A DNA stretch of 64,000 nucleotides from Neorhizobium galegae (GTDB lineage Bacteria > Pseudomonadota > Alphaproteobacteria > Rhizobiales > Rhizobiaceae): NCBI RefSeq assembly GCF_017877135.1, contig NZ_JAGIPH010000006.1, forward strand, positions 186,001 to 250,000, written 5' to 3'. The notes below the pieces were generated by a model, which was not told where the DNA came from, ran no database searches, and saw only the letters and a list, made by a program, of their open reading frames with translations. This document shows positions 51,850 to 59,520 of this stretch, piece after piece (the stretch's first letter is position 1; each line of letters begins with the position of its first letter). Position numbers and translations under genes: made by a program.

Positions 51850-51871
51850 CTGGCCGGCCGCCGTCGCCCTC

Positions 51872-52756
51872 TCACCCCATCCGTTCCGAGGCATAGCTTC
51901 CCGGGCTTGGCGGAAACACGATGGTGCGGTTGCCGTTGATGAAGGTGCGGTGATGGATATGGGCGTGGACGGCGCGCGCCAGCACCTGCGCTTCCACATC
52001 GCGACCCATCGAGACATAGTCCTCCGGGCTTTGCGCATGGGTCACGCGCACCGTGTCCTGTTCGATGATCGGGCCTTCATCGAGGTCTGCCGTCACGTAA
52101 TGGGCCGTTGCGCCGATCAGCTTTACGCCGCGCTCGTAAGCCTGCTTGTAGGGGTTTGCGCCCTTGAAGCTCGGCAGGAAGGAGTGGTGGATGTTGATGA
52201 TGCGTCCCGACATCTTCTGGCAGAGCGGGTCCGACAGCACCTGCATATAGCGGGCAAGCACGATCAGTTCCGTGCCCGTCTGCTCCACCACGTCCATCAG
52301 CCGGGCTTCCGCTTCCGGCTTGTTTTCCTTGGTCACCTTGATGTGGTGGAAGGGAATGTCGTGGTTGACGATGACCTTCTGGTAATCGAAATGGTTGGAG
52401 ACGACGCCGACGATATCGATGGGCAGCGCGCCGATCTTCCAGCGATAGAGAAGGTCGTTCAGACAATGGCCGAAGCGCGACACCATCAGCAGCACTTTCA
52501 TGCGCTCGGCGGCATCGAAAATGTCGGCCTCCATCGAGAATTTCGCGATGATCGGCGCAAGGCCGGATAGAAGCGCCTCACGGCTTTCGCCTTCTTCGGA
52601 AATGAACGAGATGCGCATGAAGAATTTTTGCGTGTCGAAATCATCGAACTGCGAGGAATCGACGATATTGCAGCCTTTTTCGGCGAGATAACCGGACAGC
52701 GCCGCGACGATGCCGCGCGAGGTGGGGCAGGAAACGGTCAGCACATAGCTCTTCAT
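51872..52756 (-). CDS. purU: Formyltetrahydrofolate deformylase
   Basis: This 294-residue enzyme hydrolyses 10-formyl-THF to THF and formate, balancing one-carbon pools. It has an N-terminal ACT domain (YVLTVSCPTSRGIVAALSGYLAEKGCNI as separate ACT motifs, residues 1-80) and a C-terminal formyltransferase-like domain with VVSNHFDYQ, LARYMQVLS, the catalytic NIHHSFLPSFKGANPY (N, H) and D in TADLDEGPIIEQD. ATG 52756 is preferred; ATG 52762, only two codons upstream, is equally possible. The 240-base leader carries a long-range inverted repeat. It converges with the small repeat protein. Confidence 0.92.
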   Translation of the reverse strand: MKSYVLTVSCPTSRGIVAALSGYLAEKGCNIVDSSQFDDFDTQKFFMRISFISEEGESREALLSGLAPIIAKFSMEADIFDAAERMKVLLMVSRFGHCLNDLLYRWKIGALPIDIVGVVSNHFDYQKVIVNHDIPFHHIKVTKENKPEAEARLMDVVEQTGTELIVLARYMQVLSDPLCQKMSGRIINIHHSFLPSFKGANPYKQAYERGVKLIGATAHYVTADLDEGPIIEQDTVRVTHAQSPEDYVSMGRDVEAQVLARAVHAHIHHRTFINGNRTIVFPPSPGSYASERMG

Positions 52757-52828
52757 CGTCATCGTTCTCCGTTTGGGCCTGTTGGGGCCGTCTGTCCTGT
52801 GTGGGCGGCGCGAACCGTGGCGTCCGCT

Positions 52829-52891
52829 GCCCTTCAAAATCTCTGTCTGCCGCAATAGCCAAGATGGGCCAGATATCAAGCCTTGAAGGGC
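52829..52891 (-). promoter_or_regulatory. Structured leader candidate upstream of purU
   Basis: GCCCTTCAA (52829-52837) and TTGAAGGGC (52883-52891) are perfect 9-base complements 45 bases apart, in the 240-base spacer before purU, 73-135 bases upstream of its start. The enclosed segment could fold further. No known riboswitch class is recognised by eye. The remainder of 52757-52995 shows nothing else. Confidence 0.35.
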
Positions 52892-52995
52892 GGAAGACGG
52901 TTCCCACCCCTAAACCATGGCGAAGCCCCATGCGCATCGGTTTGCGATACCGGCAGGCGCAAAAGCGAAGGCGGGGAACGGGATCGGGCGCTGCA

Positions 52996-53928
52996 TCACA
53001 CCGGCAGAACCTCGCCGGCGGCCTGGCGTATGGTCTGGATGAGGATGGACAGCGGCAGCGATGGAGGCGCGTCGGTGCGCAGCGTCAGCCCGACCGGACC
53101 CTTCGTCTCGCTGGTATCGATGGGAAGCGCTTCCAGCATGCCGGCTGCGATATCGCCCGCCACCACGCCGCTGGAAATGATCCAGATCGCATCGCTTTCC
53201 CGCACGAAGGCGCGGCCAAAGGCATCCGACACGGTTTCCACCTGCGTCGGCAGCGCCGCCACGCCGTTTGCGATGAGGAACTGTTCGACGACCGGCCGGA
53301 TGATCGAGCCGCGCGTCGGCATCAGCACGGGATAGGCGGCAAGCCCGGCAAAGACCGAGCCGCCGCTGAGCAGCGGATGGCCGGCACGCACCGTAAACAG
53401 CACCTGCTCGGAATAGAGGTGCTCGAAGGAAAAGCCGGCCATCTTTTCCGGCGCCGCCAGCCGCCCGACGACGAGATCCAGTTCGCCGACGCGCAATTGT
53501 TCCAGCAGGACGGCGTTTTCGCCGGTGACGATCTTGATGCGGCTTGCCGTCCGCTCCTCCAGAAACAGCGTCATGGCGCGCGGCATGATGCGGGTCGAAA
53601 CCGTCGGCAGTGCGCCTATGCGCACCGGCGGCACATTGTCGAGAAGCTCCTGGGAAACCGAATCCACCCCCTGGCGAAGAGCGGTCAGGGAGGCGGCCGC
53701 ATGGCGCAGGAACACATCTCCCGGCCGCGTGATGCGGATGCCGCGCCCGTCGCGCTCGAACAGCGCCACCCCCAGCAATTCCTCGAGTTCCCGGATGGTT
53801 TTCGTCACCGCCGGCTGGCTGATGTTGAGGCTGTCTGCCGCCTTAACCACGCTTTTCAGCCGGGCGACTTCCACGAACGTATGCAGATGGCGATACTTGA
53901 CGCGCGATCCGATCAATTCATAACTCAC
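52996..53928 (-). CDS. pcaQ: LysR-type regulator of protocatechuate catabolism
   Basis: This 310-residue LysR regulator has its HTH in residues about 10-70 (KYRHLHTFVEVARLKSVVKAAD, ISQPAVTKTIRELEELLGVALFERDGRGIRI as motifs). The effector domain shows VRIGALPTVSTRIMPRAMTLFLEE, ENAVLLEQLRVGELDLVVGRLA and VLMPTRGSIIRPVVEQFLIANGV, closely matching rhizobial PcaQ. It is divergent from pcaDCHGB. PcaQ activates that operon with beta-carboxy-cis,cis-muconate or gamma-carboxymuconolactone as co-inducer. A GTG at 53928 is used; a TTG 12 bases inside gives the more usual PcaQ N terminus and cannot be excluded. Confidence 0.88.
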   Translation of the reverse strand: MSYELIGSRVKYRHLHTFVEVARLKSVVKAADSLNISQPAVTKTIRELEELLGVALFERDGRGIRITRPGDVFLRHAAASLTALRQGVDSVSQELLDNVPPVRIGALPTVSTRIMPRAMTLFLEERTASRIKIVTGENAVLLEQLRVGELDLVVGRLAAPEKMAGFSFEHLYSEQVLFTVRAGHPLLSGGSVFAGLAAYPVLMPTRGSIIRPVVEQFLIANGVAALPTQVETVSDAFGRAFVRESDAIWIISSGVVAGDIAAGMLEALPIDTSETKGPVGLTLRTDAPPSLPLSILIQTIRQAAGEVLPV

Positions 53929-53929
53929 A

Positions 53930-53978
53930 GGTTAGGGTTAGGGGGTATAAATGTCATTTTACCTAACCATTTGTCGGA
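53930..53978. promoter_or_regulatory. pcaQ-pcaD intergenic operator candidates
   Basis: GGTTAG (53930-53935) and CTAACC (53963-53968) form an inverted repeat, and CTAACC-ATTT-GTCGGA (53963-53978) half-matches the published PcaQ box ATAACC-N4-GGTTAA. It lies about 30-45 bases before the pcaD start, consistent with activation overlapping the -35 region. Confidence 0.45.
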
Positions 53979-54006
53979 TGCAATAAAACCTGCGGAGGAT
54001 GCGATC

Positions 54007-54804
54007 ATGAAATTTATGCGGATCGGCGATCTGGTTCTGAGCCATGACGTGCATGGCCTCGGCAGCGGCAAGCCGGCACTCGTCTTCATCAATTCGCTGG
54101 GCACCGACCGCCGCATCTGGGACAGGGTCGTTGCAGAGCTTGCCGGCGATTTCACCATCCTCACCTTCGACAAGCGTGGCCATGGCCTGTCCGACCTTGG
54201 GGAACCGCCTTATCGGATCGAGGATTTTTCAGCCGATCTGGCAGGCCTCATCGATCATTACGGGCTTTCCGATGTCATCCTCTGCGGGCTGTCGGTCGGC
54301 GGTCTGATTGCCCTGTCGCTCTACGACACGCGCCCGGATCTCGTGCGCGCCATCGTCTTTGCCGATACCGCCCACAAGATCGGCACAGCCGAATTCTGGG
54401 CAGCCCGCATCGATGCGGTGCGGCAAAACGGCATCGCCAGCATTCTGGAGCCGGTCATGACGCGCTGGTTCACCGCGCCTTATCGCGTGCCCGACAATGC
54501 CGATTACCGCGGCTATTGCACCATGCTGGTGCGCCAGCCGCCCGAAGGCTATGCCGGCACCTGTGCGGCCATCCGCGATGCCGATTTTACCGCCGTTGCC
54601 CGAACCATCGCCGTGCCGGCCCTTTGCGTGGTCGGCGAAGAGGATGGCTCGACGCCACCGGACGTGGTGCGCTCGCTTGCCGATCTTGTCCCCGGCGCCC
54701 GGTTCGAAATCATTCCGGGCGCGGCGCACATCCCGTGCGTCGAGACGCCCGAACTTTTCCTTGCCCTTCTTCGCGGCTTTGTCGCGGATCTTCCCGGAGA
54801 CTGA
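54007..54804 (+). CDS. pcaD: 3-oxoadipate enol-lactonase
   Basis: This 265-residue alpha/beta hydrolase opens the enol-lactone to 3-oxoadipate. The nucleophile serine is in CGLSVGG (about residue 99), the oxyanion/N-terminal block is NSLGTDRRIWDRV, FDKRGHGLSD is typical, and the catalytic histidine is in GAAHIPCVETPE. ATG 54007 follows GGAGGA by 7 bases. It is first in pcaDCHGB, the order known from Agrobacterium and Sinorhizobium. Confidence 0.92.
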   Translation: MKFMRIGDLVLSHDVHGLGSGKPALVFINSLGTDRRIWDRVVAELAGDFTILTFDKRGHGLSDLGEPPYRIEDFSADLAGLIDHYGLSDVILCGLSVGGLIALSLYDTRPDLVRAIVFADTAHKIGTAEFWAARIDAVRQNGIASILEPVMTRWFTAPYRVPDNADYRGYCTMLVRQPPEGYAGTCAAIRDADFTAVARTIAVPALCVVGEEDGSTPPDVVRSLADLVPGARFEIIPGAAHIPCVETPELFLALLRGFVADLPGD

Positions 54805-54808
54805 CTTC

Positions 54809-55965
<1,157 letters not shown>

Positions 55966-55966
55966 C

Positions 55967-56584
55967 ATGGTCCAGCCGCTGAATTACCTGAAGGAATCGC
56001 CGTCGCAGACCGCCGGGCCTTACGTGCATATCGGCTGTACGCCGAATTTCACCGGCATTACCGGCGTCTATGACACCGATCTCGGCTCCGGCCCCATGGC
56101 CAACGACAAGACGCGCGGCGAGCGCATTACCATCAAGGGCCGCGTCATCGACGGCTCCGGCACGCCGCTGCGCGATGCGATGATCGAGATCTGGCAGGCC
56201 GATGCCGACGGTTTCTACAACAGCCCGTCGGAAACGCGCGGCAAGGCTGATCCAAACTTCTTCGGCTGGGGGCGTTGCCCGGCCGACATGGTAACGGGCG
56301 AGTTTTCCTTCGAGACGATCAAGCCAGGATCCGTGCCCTTCAACGACGGCCGGCCGATGGCACCGCACGTGACCTTGTGGATCGTGGCGCGTGGCATCAA
56401 TATCGGCCTGCAGACCCGCATGTATTTCTCCGACGAGGAAGAGGCCAATGCAAAGGATCCGGTACTTTCCCGCATCGAGCATCGCGTGCGCGTGCCCACC
56501 CTCATCGGCAAGCGGGAGGGTGATGTCGTCACCTTCGACATCCACCTGCAGGGCGAAAACGAAACCATCTTCTTCGACATCTGA
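55967..56584 (+). CDS. pcaG: Protocatechuate 3,4-dioxygenase alpha subunit
   Basis: This 205-residue structural partner of PcaH has the same intradiol fold without iron ligands: SPSQTAGPYVHIGCTP, ITIKGRVIDGSGTPLRDAMIEIWQADADG (as blocks), FGWGRCPAD, and RPMAPHVTLWIVARGINIGLQTRMYF (as blocks). It lies 1 base after the pcaH stop (start ATG 55967 behind AAGGAGG), implying equal synthesis of both subunits. Confidence 0.93.
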   Translation: MVQPLNYLKESPSQTAGPYVHIGCTPNFTGITGVYDTDLGSGPMANDKTRGERITIKGRVIDGSGTPLRDAMIEIWQADADGFYNSPSETRGKADPNFFGWGRCPADMVTGEFSFETIKPGSVPFNDGRPMAPHVTLWIVARGINIGLQTRMYFSDEEEANAKDPVLSRIEHRVRVPTLIGKREGDVVTFDIHLQGENETIFFDI

Positions 56585-56593
56585 GGCAGATCG

Positions 56594-57649
56594 TTGAGCA
56601 TTTCCGCATTCGATCATCCCATCCTGTCCGGTCTCCTCGGCGACGAGGAGACCGGAGCCTTTTTTCAAACCGCGGCCGATATCGCCGCCATGCTGTCCTT
56701 CGAGCGGGCGCTTGCGCTGTCCGAAGGGCAGGCGGGTGTCATCCCCCTGGACGCCGCCCAGCGCATCGCCGCGGCCCTTGCGACATTCAAGCCGGATATC
56801 GCCGCCCTTCGCGCCGGCGTCAGCCGTGACGGCGTGGTGGTGGCCGATCTCGTGCGCCAGCTGCGCGCGACCGTGAGCCCCGATGACGCCCCCTTCGTCC
56901 ACAAGGGGGCGACCAGCCAAGATGTCATCGACACCAGCCTGATGCTGAGGCTTTCCGGCGTCCTTGCGCTGTTTTCCAAGCGGCTCGACCTGCTTCTCAA
57001 GGCCTTTGCCGCCCTGGACGAGGCCCACGGAAAACGCGCCCTGATGGGCCATACCCGCATGCAGGCAGCGATCCCGATCACCGTCTCGGACCGTATCCGC
57101 AGCTGGGCGGACCCGCTTGCGCGCCATGCGGAGCGCCTGAAGGGGCTTTCTGAAGCCGGCCTGCCGGTACAGTTCGGCGGCGCTGCCGGAACGCTCGATG
57201 CGCTGGGCGACAAGGCCGGCGCCGTGCGCGCCCATCTTGCCAAGGAACTCGGCCTTGCCGACGTGATCCAGTGGCAGAGCCAGCGCGACCGGCTGGTGGA
57301 GATCTGCGATCTCTTTGCGCTGATCTCCGGAAGTCTTGGAAAATTCGGGCAGGATATCGCGCTTCTTGCAGAAATGGGTGGCGAGATGACGCTTGCCGGC
57401 GGCGGCGGCTCGTCTGCCATGGCCCACAAGCAGAACCCGGTGGCGGCCGAAGTTCTGGTCTCGCTTGCCCGCTTCAATGCCGTGCAGCTGTCGGGCATGC
57501 ATCACGCCATGGTGCATGAGCAGGAACGTTCGGGGGCTGCCTGGACGCTTGAATGGATGCTTCTGCCGCTGATGGCGGTTGCAACCGGCGCGTCGCTGCG
57601 GCGGGCGCACGAGCTTCTGTCGAACATCCGCGCCCTTGGCCGGGACTGA
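56594..57649 (+). CDS. pcaB: 3-carboxy-cis,cis-muconate cycloisomerase
   Basis: This 351-residue fumarase/aspartase-superfamily enzyme makes gamma-carboxymuconolactone. The superfamily signature is GGGSSAMAHKQNPVAAE, earlier conserved regions are HKGATSQDVIDT and HTRMQAAIPITV. It uses a TTG start at 56594 behind GAGGCAG, matching the expected N terminus (SISAFDHPILSGLLGDEE). The stop codon lies in short 11-base tandem repeats (CGGGACTGAG, 57645-57667). Confidence 0.92.
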   Translation: MSISAFDHPILSGLLGDEETGAFFQTAADIAAMLSFERALALSEGQAGVIPLDAAQRIAAALATFKPDIAALRAGVSRDGVVVADLVRQLRATVSPDDAPFVHKGATSQDVIDTSLMLRLSGVLALFSKRLDLLLKAFAALDEAHGKRALMGHTRMQAAIPITVSDRIRSWADPLARHAERLKGLSEAGLPVQFGGAAGTLDALGDKAGAVRAHLAKELGLADVIQWQSQRDRLVEICDLFALISGSLGKFGQDIALLAEMGGEMTLAGGGGSSAMAHKQNPVAAEVLVSLARFNAVQLSGMHHAMVHEQERSGAAWTLEWMLLPLMAVATGASLRRAHELLSNIRALGRD

Positions 57650-57731
57650 GCGGGACTGAGCGGGACCGCTTTGCCGCGGCTGATGCAATGGCAACAGGGC
57701 ACCAAAAATGCGTGCGCTGCGGCGACGGCAA

Positions 57732-57739
57732 ATTGTACA
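57732..57739. promoter_or_regulatory. TTGTACAA palindrome upstream of the RbsD/FucU gene
   Basis: The perfect 8-base palindrome TTGTACAA lies 88 bases before the gene, inside an imperfect larger inverted repeat (GCTGCG..CGACGGC, 57716-57729; GCCGTCGCAGC, 57761-57771). This type of dyad is bound by several GntR- and LacI-family sugar regulators; which one is unknown. The rest of 57650-57826 shows no gene. Confidence 0.3.
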
Positions 57740-57826
57740 AGCTAGAGAAAGGTTTTAAAGCCGTCGCAGCGGTTTTTGAACGCAGAGCGGCTTGCGCTGC
57801 GAACACGCCTTCAGGGAGGACAATAC

Positions 57827-58246
57827 ATGCTCATCAATATCGACCCGCTTCTGTCGCCGGACCTTCTGCACACGCTGCGGGCCATGGGTCATGGCGATGA
57901 AATCGCCGTGGTCGACGCCAATTTTCCAGGCACCAGCACCGCAAAGCGCCTCATCCGCCTCGATGGCGTATCCGTGACGCGGGCAACGCAGGCCGTCGTC
58001 AGCGTCATGCCGCTCGATGAGTTCGTCGATGTGCCGGTCGTTACCATGGAAGTGGTCGGCAATCCCGACGAAGTGCCGCCGGCCGTTGCCGAACTGCGCG
58101 CCGTCGTCGGCGATCGCGGCCAGTGCGGCACGCTGGAGCGCTTTGCCTTTTATGAGCGCGCCAAGGGCTGCTTTGCCATCGTGCAAACCGGCGAATCCCG
58201 CCTCTATGGCAATATCATCCTGAAAAAGGGCGTGGTGCGCAGCTGA
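57827..58246 (+). CDS. RbsD/FucU-family sugar mutarotase
   Basis: This 139-residue protein has the family N terminus INIDPLLSPDLLHTLRAMGHGDEI, where the histidine of GHGDE is catalytic, and ends with the conserved LYGNIILKKGVV. RbsD/FucU proteins interconvert ring forms or anomers of ribose or fucose (and galactose in some cases), so they supply the form a transporter or dehydrogenase needs. Only single copies of other sugar genes are nearby. ChvE-GguAB and the dehydrogenase operon 10 kb upstream are the likeliest clients. The start at 57827 follows AGGGAGG. Confidence 0.85.
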   Translation: MLINIDPLLSPDLLHTLRAMGHGDEIAVVDANFPGTSTAKRLIRLDGVSVTRATQAVVSVMPLDEFVDVPVVTMEVVGNPDEVPPAVAELRAVVGDRGQCGTLERFAFYERAKGCFAIVQTGESRLYGNIILKKGVVRS

Positions 58247-58286
58247 TCCGTAGGGATGGCTGACGCCGTCGTGTTACACGAAAGCT

Positions 58287-58328
58287 TGGGGCCGGGGACG
58301 CAGACGCATCTCCGGCCCCAGCCGTTTT
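58287..58328 (+). terminator. Terminator after the mutarotase gene
   Basis: TGGGGCCGGGGA (58287-58298) pairs with TCTCCGGCCCCA (58309-58320) over 12 bp with one G-T pair and a 10-base loop, followed by GCCGTTTTG. Confidence 0.8.
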
Positions 58329-58488
58329 GCACGAGCCTTCCGGCCCCGGGGCATCCGCTCTTTCAGCGGCCAACGCTGCAGCCCCTTTTGCCGGACGATG
58401 ACATAAATCAAGGAGCGCCTGCCGTTGAGGCGTAACCATCCGCTGGCCGATGCCTTCAGGCACGACGGTTTGGACGGAGGTTTTCCTG

Positions 58489-59520
58489 ATGAGACGATGG
58501 GCGGCTTTGGGCCAGACCACTCTGCTAGCGCTGGCTTTGACGCAACCCGTTGCGGCGGCAGACACCAACAGCCCGGCGGCGTTGAAGACCCGCTTCGAGG
58601 CGCTGTGGAACCGCCTGACGGGCAAGGATACGATGCCGGGCATTGCCACCTCCAATGGCCGCATCGAGGCGCAGCAGATCCTCGTTTCGACAAAGCTTGC
58701 CGGGCGGCTTGCCGAGGTTCTGGCGACCGAGGGCACCATCGTCGATGCCGGCACGGTGCTGGCGCGCATGGATACGGCGGATCTCGAGGCGGAAATGGCC
58801 GGCGCCCGCGCCAAGGCCCGCCGCAGCGCTACGGCGGAAGTGGAAGCGGAGGCCGCCATTGCCCAGCGTCAGAGCGAGCTGGTTCTGGCCCGCCAGGAAT
58901 ATGACCGCGCCCGCACCATGAGCGAAAAGGGCAGCGGCACGGTGCAGCAGCGCGACATGCGCGAAAGCCAGCTGCAGGTCGCCGAAGCCTCCCTTCGCGC
59001 CGCCAATGCCGCCCGCGAGGAAGCCGCCGCGTCCTCCGAAGCGGAGGAAGCCGAGATTGCCCGCATCCAGTCGCAGCTCGATGATGCGGTGCTGAAGGCG
59101 CCAACGCGCGGACGCATCGAATACAAGCTCGTGCAGAAGGGCGAGGTGGTGGCCGCCGGCGCGCCGATTGCCACCATGCTCGATCTGGCCGATGTCACCA
59201 TGACGATCTTCGTGCCCGCCCGGGTGGCAGCCGAGCTTGCCATCGGCGACGAGGCGCGCATCATTCTCGATGCCGCCCCGCAATATGTCATGCCGGCCAG
59301 CATTTCCTTCGTCGCCTCCGAGGCGCAGTTCACGCCGAAGACGGTGGAGACCGCCGAAGAGCGCGAAAAGCTGATGTTCCGCGTCAAGCTGAAGATCGCG
59401 CCCGACCTGCTGAAAGAGTATGAAAGCCGCGTCAAGACCGGCATTCGCGGCATTGGCTATGTGCGCAGCCATGCCGGCGCTGCCTGGCCGGACGCGCTCC
59501 AGACGAAGCTGCCGCAATGA
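58489..59520 (+). CDS. HlyD-family periplasmic adaptor (YhiI-like)
   Basis: This 343-residue membrane-fusion protein has an N-terminal signal/anchor (MRRWAALGQTTLLALALTQ, cleavage near PVAAAD). The first lipoyl half is NGRIEAQQILVSTKLAGRLAEVLATEGTIVDAG (as blocks), and a long alanine/glutamate-rich coiled-coil hairpin covers about residues 105-205. The second lipoyl half is LKAPTRGRIEYKLVQKGEVVAAG (as blocks), then a beta-barrel. It overlaps the RbbA-like gene by ATGA. The order matches E. coli yhiI-rbbA-yhhJ, an efflux-type ABC system of uncertain substrate. Confidence 0.85.
   Translation: MRRWAALGQTTLLALALTQPVAAADTNSPAALKTRFEALWNRLTGKDTMPGIATSNGRIEAQQILVSTKLAGRLAEVLATEGTIVDAGTVLARMDTADLEAEMAGARAKARRSATAEVEAEAAIAQRQSELVLARQEYDRARTMSEKGSGTVQQRDMRESQLQVAEASLRAANAAREEAAASSEAEEAEIARIQSQLDDAVLKAPTRGRIEYKLVQKGEVVAAGAPIATMLDLADVTMTIFVPARVAAELAIGDEARIILDAAPQYVMPASISFVASEAQFTPKTVETAEEREKLMFRVKLKIAPDLLKEYESRVKTGIRGIGYVRSHAGAAWPDALQTKLPQ

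Noticed and set aside
52996..53928. LysR gene near chvE considered as gbpR, the ChvE regulator
   Set aside because: Its sequence and its divergence from pcaD match PcaQ, and purU plus another gene separate it from chvE-gguAB.
53931..53945. Telomere-like TTAGGGTTAGGG in the pcaQ-pcaD spacer
   Set aside because: Only two units, in a bacterial promoter; better explained as part of the GGTTAG/CTAACC regulator dyad.
52801..54006. Long plus-strand reading frame upstream of and in frame with pcaD
   Set aside because: It runs antisense through pcaQ; homology and a GGAGGA site put the pcaD start at 54007.
57645..57667. Short CGGGACTGAG tandem repeats at the pcaB stop codon considered as an attachment site
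   Set aside because: Only two to three 11-base copies, no integrase or tRNA nearby; probably slippage.
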